Positions 46,135 through 58,048 of a stretch of 64,000 bases of DNA are shown here, one piece after another. The notes beneath the pieces are model-generated. The model saw nothing but the letters and a program-made list of their open reading frames with translations, did not search any database and was not told where the DNA came from. The position numbers and the translations under genes were made by a program. The first letter of the stretch is position 1; each line of letters opens with the position of its first letter. Origin of the DNA: Lutjanus erythropterus (Eukaryota > Chordata > Actinopteri > Lutjaniformes > Lutjanidae); contig CM034600.1 of the NCBI GenBank assembly GCA_020091685.1, forward strand, positions 958,024 to 1,022,023, in the 5' to 3' direction.

Positions 46135-49100
46135 GCCTGAGGCTGCGTCACAGCAGACACAGTCAGTACTGTTACTGGACTGTGGCTGGACGGACACGCA
46201 GCATCTGAGACGCTCTAGACATCAACTGTTGTGTTTGAGGTAACCTGGAAGAGACGTGTTCAAGTGCAGCTGCAGGACACCTGCAGGGTGTTCTCTCAGA
46301 GCTACAACACTCCTCCTGTGAAAATCAAGTCCAGTGAATGTCACCTGGATTTGGGTTTATGGTGCACCCATAGAGCTCAGTGAATACGAGACTGATCTGC
46401 AGTCAGCGTACTGCACTGTATCTAAGGACTGTTACAATATAAAACAACATAGCTATGCCACTTTGGTTGTTTTTGCTCATGCAACATTGATTGTCTCTCA
46501 AGTGAACTGTACACTCAGAAGAACTCGCTGTGATATAAAGGGATGATGAATGTTTGTGAGATCATCCTTGTAGTGAAAGATGGTATCTCCACATTATTAT
46601 TTTTGCAGGTTTGTTTTAGTAGTTGTTTTACAAAGGGAAAATATTAGACAACTATAATACTAGTCTGACACTGTCAAGCTGTTAGAAGGTGGTTTAGGGT
46701 TACCAAATCTGCACTGTACAATCAACTTATAAAAGTCTTTTAGTTTGGACCCCAATCAGTGATTTGTTTGGTTGTATTTAGTCATCAGACCCAAGAGTAG
46801 CAGATAAAAGATACCGGGTTTCATTTCAGCTTGTGTATTGGGTTCAAAGTGGGGCAACTGATTTGGTGTCAGTTTAACGTCCTGGTCAAGACAAATTTTT
46901 GAATCACTATGAGACTCTTGGGTCTAACTCAAACATACCAACAAAATGTAAATGTTCCTTCCTCTGAATAGAGCAGGAAGAACGGAGACCCTCTGGTTAA
47001 TGTAGCTTTGACATTCCCTCTTCACATGTCAGCTGAAATGGGTCCAATTTAATTTTGACACTGACCAAGTTTAACCTAAATTTAATTATATTTTATTCAG
47101 TTGAAATTTAATTTTATTTGGAGATTGTGGCACATATTAAATGTCTAGTTTGGATTTTTTGAAATGTGTTATGAGGTACATATGCATTGTCAGAAAGTCT
47201 TTTCCAGAGGGAAACCTAAGTTTTATATGACAAATATTGCTCTCCAAAGCCACCACACTCCTTTGTCATTTCACGTCACAGAACACGGGAGCTGCTGGCT
47301 CAGTCAGTTAGTTTGTTGGTATTATTGTGTGACTTCTGTGACTCTGAGAGCTGTAGTATGAAGGAAGCTCAACACAGCCAGGCTTTCTTTACACGAGCTG
47401 GCTCGACAAAACTTAAAACCCCAATCAGAGATTACGGATTTCACAACCATAATGATCAAGTAGCTTTGTTAACTCAGGCTTTCTTCTTCAGGCTCTGTGC
47501 GCTTTTGCATAAAAAGGGCTGTTTTGTATGTCATGACTCTTTTTTTCACAGAAAATGGAGCAATTGTGTGACGCCTACTTCAGTTAAGACAAACAAATCA
47601 TTAAAATGGAGAGTTATGAAAAATAAATTCCACAAATAAGGCAAGAGACACATTAAACCTTTAAACAGTTAACAGTATTTAAACATGATACTGTCGGTCT
47701 GACACTGTCCCATTAAGAAGGAGATATAGTTTTTGGCCAAATGAAAGTAAATGAATATTACTGACTGAATATTATCCATGATAAATAGGATAGCCTAATC
47801 AATTTTCCAGACAGTATCCTGAGCTGTAATATCAGTAGTGTAAAACAGACTCTGCAGCAAATCAGGGTGAAGCTTAAGAACATCATTCTGTGTTTGTAGC
47901 TGCTTCATCATTGTTTTACTCTGTGGGTGACTTACTGAGTAAAATTTTAAGTGCTAATATGACCTTAAGCAAATGAGGGGGTTGCCATGACAACATGATG
48001 CAATACAGTTTGTGCTGCTGTAATTACATTACAGGGCTTTGTTGGGTGACATTTCAAATTCTATACTGCTCATAAAGAAAAGTAGAAGAATCAATTAAAG
48101 AGTGGTGCTTTTTACAGCTGATTTAATCTGAAATTCTGAACATAACCTGCTCTGGACCAGGTTAGGAGTTTAGCATCAGTTACCATGGTGATCTAGCCAG
48201 GTTAAAAGAGAGCCACCTTTGTGGCACTGAAAACTCTGCCTTTATTTTTTGAGATTTATAAGCTTTTAATGATAGGACAGCTGAAGATATGACAGAAAAG
48301 GGGTGGGGGGTGACTTGCAGCTAAGGGCCACAGGCGGAAGACAAACTCACGACCGCTGCAGAGGACTCACAGTCTCAGTACATGAGGCGAACGCTCTATC
48401 AACTGAGTCACCAGGCCACCAGAATTCTGGCTTTAGACTCAACATACCTCACTAACTCATGAATCTTGCTTCGTAGTACACCCCTCTGAACTAGCCCTTT
48501 AAAACACTGAAGTCTCACAATAACAAAGAAACAAACCAGTCGAAGAGCAGCAAAGTAGACCAGAGGAGCTGCTCTGGAGAGAGCAATATTTAGCTTGTGT
48601 AACAGTAGTTTCCTGTCAGTAAAGGTTTTCTGACTAAGCATGACTAAGTACCTCCTAGACGCCTGCGTCAAAACATCTGGACTATTCCTTTAACACTCTT
48701 ATAACTTGCACAAAATCAGTAACAAGTGGTCTGTTTGGCCTGAGTGACAATTTTACCCAACAAATTAATGTATGCATAACTGAGTAGTAGTCTTATAAAT
48801 GATCTTATGATAATCTATGAAGTATCTGATTAGATGCCTGTGCTCACTGTAAAAAGTGCATATGCATTGCAAATATTTCAAGTGTTCATTTCCTCAGTTT
48901 CTAATCATTTGAATAATTGTTTATGGGGCTGAAGATATTTTTAAAATGGAGGAAAAGCCTCTGTCGGTACTGAAGGACATTTAATGACACCACAATCCTA
49001 CTTGAGACAGTCCTGTGGACACAATGCAGCTCAGAATATATGACAATGCCTTTGTTATGAGCATTTGTAATGTACTCCTGTCTTTTAAAGTGTAACATGG

Positions 49101-50060
49101 ATAAATGCTTTGTTATCATGGATGCTTGTATTTTATATTTGTCAAAGGTTCAGGTTAGGTTTGTATTGTATCTGTGACTTTTTCCACCCATCTACCTTCA
49201 TTACCAGTGCTAATTATAACACAATGTATGTTTGAAAGATATGACAATCATTAGTCTTTGGTACTTTGATTTCCCTACCATTAGATGTGTTTTTAAGGTT
49301 TTTGCTTTGGCCATTTGCTTCACCTGTGAAAACTGAATCATTCTGAAGTAAATGCTTTGTGAGGCTGTAGCAGAGAATCAGGATTTAACGTGAGTTTATT
49401 CCTGGATCTCATAGTGGACTACAATGACTTGAATGAAGAAACCTCTTTCATGGTTAGAATTAGTCTTAATTCATATTCAGGAGAAGTTACTTTATGGCAT
49501 TATATTCAGTGAAGTGCTTCTGAAGATACTATGGTACTTAAATTGAGTCAGTGAAATAGATAGTTTTTATTTTTGGAAAACTCTAACACTATGTTGTAAA
49601 ACTATTCATGGTTCATTCATTGTCAGTTAAGTCATCTATAATCCGGTGTTCATCAGCCCGTCTGAAACATTCTGAATGTTTACTGTGAGTGTTGCAGTAT
49701 GCCTTTAGCCTTAAAGTAGGTTTTCTTCATTCAGGTGCGCCAACTGATAGTGTCACTACTGAAATAGTATTGTTCACTCCACGCTGTTTTTATCTGCAGG
49801 TCATATATATCCTCAAAGTATGATGTTGATAACTAAAGGCTGACAAAATGAAAACTTGGTGATTTGTTTCAGAAGTGTTCATGCTGTTTCAACAATAATA
49901 TGCCAAATCTTTATTGGGCCAATACAATCTGTTTTAGAGCGCTTCAGTAGTCAGTGCTGGTCTCAGCCCAAAATTAAGAATACTTAAATTATTACAGTAC
50001 CTGCTGTATATTAACTTTTGTTTATATTAAACGATTGTTCTGCATTTTGGCCTTTGTGTA
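46135..50060 (+). other. tbc1d22b: probable tbc1d22b 3' UTR (long form)
   Basis: About 3.9 kb follow the stop. The stretch is mostly unique sequence, with a SINE-like element and a family-H repeat piece inside, and no other gene. A possible early AATAAA lies near 47622. A better site is ATTAAA at 50026-50031 followed by a GU-rich (GT)n(GA)n tract. The extent is inferred from the signals; a shorter UTR is equally possible. Confidence 0.45.
48247..48420 (-). mobile_element. tRNA-derived SINE-like element
   Basis: Read on the minus strand it starts GGTGGCCTGGTGACTCAGTT then GATAGAGCGTTCGCC, like an RNA polymerase III A box (TGRCNNAGNNGG). A decayed B box sits at GCGGTCGTGAGTTTG. Then follow GGGCCNNAGCTGCAAGTCAC-type sequence and a T/A-rich tail. 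Not a functional tRNA gene. Confidence 0.6.
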
Positions 50061-50063
50061 CAA

Positions 50064-50099
<36 letters not shown>

Positions 50100-50101
50100 G
50101 T
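50026..50101 (+). terminator. candidate polyadenylation signal with GU-rich downstream element
   Basis: ATTAAA (50026-50031) lies about 35 nt before a GTGTGTGTGTGTGTG tract that becomes a (GA)n tract. This is the usual order of a polyA hexamer and its downstream GU-rich element. It sits right before the repeat block and so is a natural end for the tbc1d22b transcript. Confidence 0.5.
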
Positions 50102-51179
50102 TATTATAGTTTTATTTTGTTCATTGGGTTTTTGGGGCCTGAGCACCAAATGGTGTGAGGACCCTGTTGGATTTGTTTGGATTCTTCTTCTTTCTCACCC
50201 TCTTCAGTCACATTTTTTAGGGGCTGAACGTGCTTGATGGTGCGTGAAACTTGACACACACGTTAGTTGTGGTGAAAAATTTTGTTTGATAAAACTTTTG
50301 GCAGTGGATGTGGTCAAATGGCTCAGCTGTACCGTCTAAACAGCAAATCCTGTGGCACTTTCCACCAGCATGCTCGAAAATCAGAATACACATGTATAAT
50401 GCCCAGATGCACAAAAAAGTTTACAGGGACCCACGGCTTAAACCCAACGGGAATTCAGCCATTTTTAATTCAGTGGTATTTGGTATTTTCCACACATTGT
50501 ATTTTAACAAACTCCTACTGATCATGATAACAACTTCAAAATTAGTGTGTACCATCTAGACAAGTTTGTGATCAAAAGTTTTTAGCCAGTGTTGAAGGGC
50601 GTGGCCGTTGTTGGGCATTGAATTTTGATGTCTCGCCATGAAATACAAAATTGCATAACTTAGTATAAATAATCCAATCTACACCAAACTTGTCCCACCC
50701 TGAACACATCCACCTGACAACAGTCATAGTGCCACCTACTGGCAACAGGAAATTATATATTTTGGTCTCTGATGTGCTCCATTTGGCAGGTTGACCATAT
50801 CCAACTCAAATCTGGTCAGAAAGGCTTTCAGACCTTGGTAATGCTATATTGTGAGGATTGTGCTGTATCGTCAAACGGCGTTGCCATGACGGCACTTCCA
50901 TGTTTCTCCAAAACACAGGGAGCTGTATTAACTTCAGTGTACATGGTTGAATCTCCCTGAAACTTCACGGATGATAGCAGTCCAGACCTGAACACGATAT
51001 AACTTTCCCAAATGGCTTGGCTACGCCTTTTAAATTGCAGGCTAAACTATTTCATCATATTTTATATTGATGCAATCCAAAAGCAACTGAAAAAAAATCT
51101 AATTGTGTGTCATTGTGTACTTGGATTAGGTTACTGACTGCATTTTTAACAGGTAATTAGTAACTTGGAATAAATTTTA

Positions 51180-51412
51180 AAGTAACCTCAAAAACTGTAG
51201 ATACGACTGCAGAAAGAAAACAGTTCCTATATGAAACTAGACAAAGAGACACTGCTGTTAAACTTATTTTTGACCACAAGTCAAGTGCCACTTAGTTCCA
51301 TTATATTCAAGAGACAACAGACATTTTCAGAACTCTGCAACTCACCAAAACTGTCTAGATGGATAAACAGATGAGGGGAAAAATGGATTTGGCGCTAAAT
51401 GTCCCTTTAAAC
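51180..51412 (+). mobile_element. family-A copy inside the family-D block
   Basis: Contains AGTTCCATTATATTCAAGAG, AACTCTGCAACTCACCAAAA, CTAGATGGATAAAC and the end AAATGTCCCTTTAA. The left part is shortened compared with the 38,830 copy. Confidence 0.65.
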
Positions 51413-51527
51413 ATTTTAACACCAGTAGTTTTATCATTTTTGGTTCATTTCTGTACACGGTTGGAGATGCAGAGAATATTTTACTGCTCTGTACAAGTGG
51501 TCTGTAAAAAGATGTTGATGTTTGATG

Positions 51528-51592
51528 GCCACAGCCACACATGCTAACAGCCATGCTAACAGCCATGCTAACAGCCACACATGCTAACAGCT
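51528..51592 (+). repeat. short tandem repeat of ATGCTAACAGCC
   Basis: Four to five units of ATGCTAACAGCC, some with an extra CACAC, lie in a row. Confidence 0.7.
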
Positions 51593-53884
51593 ATTCACTC
51601 TCACCTGCACAGGTTCATTTCATCTACATTCAAACACACCCAAACAATTCACATGACACAGTTTGTTTGTGTTAATTTGCTTGTATTCTCACACTGTGGG
51701 GTTAAACCAGCTCTTTTCTGTTACATTAACCATGTGTTTCTTTGTCTTTGACTTACTGTGGTTGTTGGGGGCGGTTCCCTTCCTGGTTGAGCAAAAGGTG
51801 TGTCTGAGGGGGTGGAGCCTCTTAAATCTGACAGCCATCTCATCAAACCAAACCATGTGCTGCCAAATCAGAGGGGGGTCAGGCTTTAGTTAGTTTTTGC
51901 CTTGTATTAGTTGTAGTTGGCGTCCATCTTGTTTTCCCCTTGTGTGTTATTTGGTTTGACTTGGTCACTAATATGTTCACTGCTGCCTCCACAACAGTGT
52001 GTTCCTTCCTCAGTCACAGAAACAGCTGCTCCATGAAAGAGACGCTTTATGGCCTGAACTCACATGTTTATTTAAAGGTTTTGTCTAGTCTGCACAAGAC
52101 ATACTTTATCATACTCTAATGTCTAGTGTCTTTTGGTTTATTTGAAGTGTTATTTTAAGTGTCTCATGTTTGTCTCAGGCAGTATGAAATGTCATGACAT
52201 GTTCCACCATTTCCTGTAGTCCAGAGTGTCCACATCACATTAATGTCCTGTTGAAACCAGTGAGACCAAATGTCCTCCTTTCTACTTCTACTGATTTCTC
52301 TCATTTCTCCTACTTCCCTTTGAATACTGTAGTAACTTAGGTCGACTGAGCTAAATGATGATGACAGATTCAGCAAATTTAATTGTTGAATTTAATTGTT
52401 TTTAGACACTGCTGTGAACATAAAATTGTTAATAGTTAACTCTAAACATTGTCAATTTATCTTTAGCAAATTAACTCAAATATGTAACTTCACTTCTGAG
52501 TCTTGAAACATGTATAATTAAATGGAATCGAGGGAAAGTGAAAAATAAACAGATTTAAAGCCTTCATATAACAATTGGGATATAAACTGTCTGTTTTGAC
52601 ATCAAAAATATCACCTAACTTGTGTCAGTTGCTGCAAAAGACGTCTAAAAGATTCTGGAGTGAATAACTGGGCCTGGCTGCCATGTTGGAAGAAGCCAAT
52701 CAAGGAGCCAAACAAAAGGCTAGTCAAGTAGGTTGAGGGCGGCTGCCGAGGGGTGGGCGCCCCCCTCGCTACAGGTTTTTTTATTAATCTTCATCTAAAA
52801 GGTCAAAGGTCAGCTCCACTGTGACATCATAATGTTCAGCTCTCTATCAGTCGCTGTACTCCTCTGTGAAAAGTTATTAAAAGATTCAGCTATTGTTGAA
52901 GGACGTGGCTGTGGTGTCAAGTTTTGATGTTTCGAAATTAAACAGGAAGTTGTTGTCACTTCATGGTCAAATCTGCCCCAAACATGTAACATGTTTGATA
53001 AGATACCCGGCCTAAATACATCTACAGGGCTATATTTAGTCAGTGTTTCAGAATGGCTCCATCACGCCCCCTACAATATTTCAATGAAGCAGTACATTTC
53101 ATCAACATGTGCAAAAATCAGGAGGCACATGTTTCATGTCTAGACGCACAAAAAAGCCTCTTGGAGCCACAGCCTAAACCCAACAGGAAGTCAGCCATTT
53201 TTGAATTTCGTGGTCAATTTTGGTGCTCTCCACGTATTGTATTTTAACAAACTCCTACCAGAGAATTGATCAGAGTGCCATCTAAAATAATTTATCAAAA
53301 GTTATTCAAACATTTGACTATTAATGAAGGGCGTGGCATGGTGTTGTGTTTTGATGTCTCACCATGACACAGGAAGTTACTGTAATTTTAGTATAAATGA
53401 CCCAATCAGCCCCTTCACATGTTTGATCACATGTTTATTTCATGATCACATTCACATCCCAATCAGGATTTATACTCATTGCGCTTCCTACTGGCAACAG
53501 GAAGGAAGCCTCATGTAACAGTCATCATCTGATTTACATGGAAATGTCAGTGTCGTCTACACTTAATATACTGGAACATAACATAATTAGTGGATGTTGT
53601 GTAGCGCCACCTAGTGGACATAGGAAGTATCATCAAACTGTTTGTGACAAATCAGAGCCTTGTTGATCCATCTGATCAGGTGATGGGATCGCAGTGGTTG
53701 CAAGGGCCCATTCAATGGTGCTTGCAGCTTTAATTTTGTTTTTGTTTCAAATTCAGTTTATTATCAGTTTACAGAGTGGGAGTGCCTGTTTCAGTGTAGT
53801 TTTTATTGTATAAAAATGTTTTATTTTGGTTCAGTTTTAATTAGTTTCAATACAATTTTTAGTTTTCTTGTATTATTATAATAG

Positions 53885-54075
53885 GGAGATATTCTTGTGA
53901 GAGGAGAAACTTCAGATGGCATGTCCAAAGTCATCTGAAGTTTTGTAACTCTGATGAGGACGCAGACTGTGTTAAAACCTTAGTCCTCCAATAAAAGCGT
54001 TTTTTGCCTGTATCCATGTGCTCCAGTGGTACTTTGGACAAGTCATCTTAAGTTTTTCCTCTCACGAGAATGGCC
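53885..54075. repeat. inverted repeat with roughly 40-bp arms
   Basis: TCTTGTGAGAGGAGAAACTT (arm about 53893-53932, ending in TGTCCAAAGT) is mirrored by ACTTTGGACA and TTTTTCCTCTCACGAGA at about 54030-54071. Around 100 bp lie between. Probably a short DNA transposon directly left of the foldback element. Confidence 0.6.
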
Positions 54076-54224
54076 CTACTCTGAGAAGTACCACACAGGC
54101 TGATCACTGCTGCTTGTGGATTGGGTTGAGTGGGTCTAACCTTTTTCTTTATCAATATGGAGGTATTTGCCAGGGCCAAGTTCAGAGTAGCTATTACAAT
54201 ACATACACAATCCAACAGGGCAGT

Positions 54225-55614
54225 AGACCTTTTTCACAGCAGCCATGTTGATATGAAATGGATGGGAGCAACCAATCTGATGCCCCTTTTTGGGTCATTT
54301 GACTGTTGGTCAATACAACTTACAAGGTCTTTACCTGTTCATTTGGATAAAATAAGAAACCTATATCACTTTTTAGCTATTAGGAGCCCAAATACCCTTG
54401 CCACTGAGGTGAGCAATTATGTTACGTCTTTGCCGAACAGCAAAAAATGTTGAAGATTAAGAAACGGGTACTTTCCTTCTGCCTCCATCAAAATGGACAA
54501 ACCTGAAACTTACTGAATCTCTAGGTAATGTATATAAGACATCTGTTGCTTTTTATATCGTTAAGACATTTCATTTTGCTGTTTTGGTGCTGTTGAACCA
54601 AACTCCATTCTACAAGCAGCTGTTGGTATGGTAGGCTCATATTCACAGTAAAAACTTTAGTTCCACCATCAGCGGGACTCTTTCCTGATTCACTTTGATC
54701 AACAGACACAATTGGCACACGTGTCAATTAGTCAGTAACATCATCAGTTGACCTGGGATGAAATCACTGACACTGACTCTTGCTTGTTTTCACCCAAAGG
54801 GGGGCATAATTGTGGGGTGTGACAACTGCCTGTTTTTCATCCATGGTTGAAAGCAGCCATGACCATGCCTCACTTTGGATGAAAACAAGCACTGTAAAAA
54901 GTGGCCAGTCAGTATGTGTGTCTGTGTCAACCTCTCCATCACAGCTTAGTTAATGATGTTACTGAGTAAATTACATATGCTGTTTGTGTCTGTTGATCAA
55001 AGTGAATCAGAAAAGTGTCTTGGTGGCAGTGGAACTTAAGTTTTTACTGTGAAGACATATGGCCCTACCATAAAACAGCTTTGGTTCAACAGCACCAAAA
55101 CAACAAAATAAAGTCTTAACCACCTAAAAAGTGACAGATATACATGACCTGAAGATTTAATAAGGTAGTTCAATGTCAGGTTCATCCACTTTCATGGAGG
55201 CAGACTGAAAGGACTATACAGCAACACTGATCATTATATGATATATGATCATTATCCACAAACACAACACAACTGCTCACCTGACAAGTCAGAGGATCTG
55301 GGCTCAAGAAAGCTAAACAACAATACGGTTTTCTTATTTTAAGCATTTAATCTGACAAAGGCCTTGAAATTTTTTTTACCACTAGTTAAATTTAGAGTGG
55401 TTGCCAAAAGAAGCTGGGGCATGACACAGGAGCAAAGTACCCAGGGTATTTTGGGTTGCTCTCATCCATAGTAGGGTAAACACAAGTGTTACCAATGATA
55501 CTATGAAGTTCCCTTAGTGTAGTGGAACATTTCCAGTGAGCCAACATGCACAACAGCAACACCCTGAATAGAACAGAACTTTTCATGTCAAGGTGGCTGC
55601 TGTGAAAAAGGTCT
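54225..55614. mobile_element. foldback element (family C), 1,390 bp, almost wholly palindromic
   Basis: It starts AGACCTTTTTCACAGCAGCC and ends with the exact reverse complement (55595-55614). Inside, long stretches of the left half reappear inverted and in mirror order in the right half: the TCTGCCTCCAT, GGTGCTGTTGAACCAAA, CAGTAAAAACTT and TTCACTTTGATCAACAGACA blocks. The arms are about 600-700 bp with a short centre near 54,830. No transposase frame is seen, so it is non-autonomous. No convincing target-site duplication is visible. Confidence 0.8.
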
Positions 55615-55899
55615 GACTCACAGTCTGACTAATATTTCCTGTATTTAATTTATTTATTTAAGATAGTTTTCTGAGCACAAAATCAGTTCAGTTAGATTTA
55701 TTATTGTTTTATCCCTTAAGTTTATTTTTATTTTAGGTAACTGAAGTGTTTTTCCACACCTACTTTTAGTTTTAGTTATAACCTTGGTGTGTGTGCACAT
55801 GTGGGAGAGACATTATATTGTCACTATTTTCATATTTTAAGGTAATTTTAGGCCTGCCTAAACATTTTCATAGCATTACATTGGTTTCAAGTGTCTCAG

Positions 55900-56230
55900 T
55901 CAAACGCTGTTTTGAAGTGGACAGGTCACGTGACGGATGTGATGCGGGGACAGCTCGTCGAAGCTAACCCCGCCCCCCTCACAAACTTCCAGTAGGTTTC
56001 ACTTCTGCAGCCATGCTACTGTGGTTTGTGTTAGCCGAACGAAGTGCGAACGGGACACATCGTGCGAAGTTAACCAGCTGGACATAAACCCGCCGCAGCG
56101 AGTCTGTCCGAGCGCCAAGGTCAGCTGCTGGACTGGGAACTGTGCTTTTATAAATGTTAGCGCAGCTAGCTACGAGCTAATGTTAGCAAACACCAAGCTA
56201 GCCTGGGGTCTCGCGCTGTGAGGTTAGTAC
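55900..56230 (+). promoter_or_regulatory. CpG-containing promoter and candidate non-coding first exon of the zinc-finger gene
   Basis: The base composition changes sharply to CpG-containing sequence. A perfect palindrome GTCACGTGAC lies at 55925-55934 (E-box of the CLEAR/USF/TFEB type). A good donor GTGAG|GTTAGT at about 56222 could splice to the acceptor TTTCCACTAAAGCAG at 58028, giving a 5' non-coding exon and a 1.8-kb intron. That splice is inferred. The motif GCTAGCTACGAGCTAATGTT before the donor is AT/GC-mixed leader-like sequence. An alternative is that this is a bidirectional promoter. Confidence 0.6.
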
Positions 56231-56479
56231 AGTAATCTTACTGTCATGGTAGCTTTGACTTGTCGATAAACGGACCTCCCGCTGCTCAGTTATTCTTTAA
56301 CTGGGTGTCTGTGCTGCTGTGAAGTTAAATCTAACTACCAGTTATTGATAACGTTAGCAGCAAAAAAGGAGGAACCAGCTAACAACAAGGCACGCTTCCT
56401 CTTTCCCTTTCCCTATCACAACTTGACGAGCTGTTGACTGACTTCACTAACAGGCAACAGCAGCTCGGTGATTCAACCC

Positions 56480-57430
56480 AAATAGCTTTTAAAGGGACCC
56501 CAGAATCCACATCTTCCTTCTGGCCTGTAGTGCTATTCATGCATTTGAGTAGTTTTGATGTGAATTGTTGAGTGTGGAGAGATGTTTTCAATGTAATAGG
56601 ACTAGATGGAACAAATGCATTTGAAAAAATCAATGGCAATGTCTCTTTCTAGAAATCCACAGACCTTGTCCTGAGAAGTTTCATATAGGAATTATTTTCT
56701 TTCTAATGAACTACACTCGTCAAACATATCAGCATGTAGAAGGAAGTGTGCATCTACTCATGGGCAAGAGGTTATACCTCAACTCTTTTGCAGAAATATG
56801 ATCATATTTGTAAATCTGGGGAATCATCATCAGTGGTCTCCCCATCATAGATAGAAATGTCAAGTCATTTTGATCTGTCACATCAAGTGTTTAATATCTA
56901 TGTGCCCCATCTCTGCAGTCATGGACAAGCAGGCTGGCTGACCGGCTGATGTGCTCAGCATGGGGTCACACAAGCAGATGAGCATGATGCATCCCATTGA
57001 CTTCAAGCATGTCCCATGTGTCACTAGATGCTTCATCCCTTCACACAAGTTGTGACGTAGCTACCAGTAGGCTCCCTGCTGCCAGAGAGAAAGTAGAGAG
57101 AGTGCTTCTGTTATGTTAACTAGCAATGGTGCAGTGATGCTTCTGTTTCCGATAATGTCTGCACCAGAGGGCAACTATTTCAGTTGACAGTTCAGGCATG
57201 TAGCACTGAAATGCAGACTGATTCAGTCCTGTAGGGACTGGTCATACTGGAAGTGCTGCTATATTTCCACTGGGTTTCAGTACCTAACTCTTGTTCTTAC
57301 ATGACACTGCTCCAGGTCTGTGGATGATCTTGAATAATTTCTGGAAAGAGACATTGCTGTTGAGTGTACTTGGCAACTCACACCAAAACTATCAAGATGA
57401 ATTTAATTTACAAAGTTGTGAATTTTGTAA
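56480..57430 (-). mobile_element. degraded family-A copy, long form (candidate intron of the zinc-finger gene)
   Basis: Minus orientation: TTTTAAAGGGACCCCAGAAT, GGCCTGTAGTGCTATTCATG, TGTAATAGGACTAGATGG, AGACCTTGTCCTGAGAAGTT. It continues past the usual end with GTAGAAGGAAGTGTGCATCT. A second piece with GGAAAGAGACATTGCTGTTG and CAACTCACACCAAAACTATC lies at 57340-57400. It is older than the other copies, judging by the mismatches. Confidence 0.55.
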
Positions 57431-58005
57431 ACTAGAAGAATGCACTCAGTAAAGTACAATTTGGCAGATTCTTGTAAGGCAGTGAATCAGAGGTGGACAG
57501 ATGACAGGATGAAGATACTGACTGATGCCTGTGCACTTCACTCAGTATTTGATGTCATGATTATAACTTATTTTATTGGCATTTTAGATTTGTTTCCAGT
57601 GAGGTATTATTGAGTTTATACAGTGACTTTGCTGTAGTAAACATTACTTTGCTGCTCTAGAAACATTTAGTTATATTTGAAATAGACTTTTCAATTCTAA
57701 TCCTATTCTGAATTAATATTTGCTGTAATTAACATTTTTAAAGCAATTATTTAGTAATGAAGAAGAACCTAAAATTGCAGTTTTTTAAGTGGCAGCAGAA
57801 TCCAAAATTTGACTGGTTTAAGCCTATTCTAGGCAATATAAATGTGAATATTTTAATGCTTTACTAAATTCACTTGGTATGGTTGTAAAGTTGGCATTAA
57901 TTTTAATTCCAAGTGGTATTAAAAAGTCCATGGAGGTACCCTGCTGCTAAATGCCTTACACTTTGGTTCTTGTATTTATGTGATTTCTAGTGCAATGACT
58001 CAAAC

Positions 58006-58028
58006 TTCTCCTGTTTCCACTAAAGCAG
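58006..58028 (+). other. splice acceptor before the zinc-finger coding exon
   Basis: The pyrimidine-rich stretch CTTCTCCTGTTTCCACTAAA followed by GCAG (58025-58028) is a strong acceptor. It implies that the coding exon starts at 58029, with 20 nt of leader before the ATG. It pairs well with the donor near 56222. Confidence 0.6.
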
Positions 58029-58048
58029 GAGAAGCTTGGTGAAGGAGG

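Larger units (their letters stand above)
50110..53738 (+). mobile_element. composite repeat block (family D) with repeated 'GGGCGTGGC' units
   Basis: The left end reads GGGGCCTGAGCACC and the right end reads TTGCAAGGGCCCATTCAATG then GCTTGCAGCTTTAAT, the two ends of a very common teleost repeat. Three related units of roughly 400 bp (near 50580-51010, 52890-53290 and 53320-53740) each include GAAGG(G/A)CGTGGC, TTTTGATGTCTC and CCACCTA/TACTGG blocks. The middle (51,090-52,800) is foreign, including a family-A copy. No protein frame was found. Confidence 0.65.

Noticed and set aside
48247-48420. Possible tRNA gene on the minus strand
   Set aside because: The A-box-like start is good, but the B box is decayed and no cloverleaf is apparent; it reads as a SINE.
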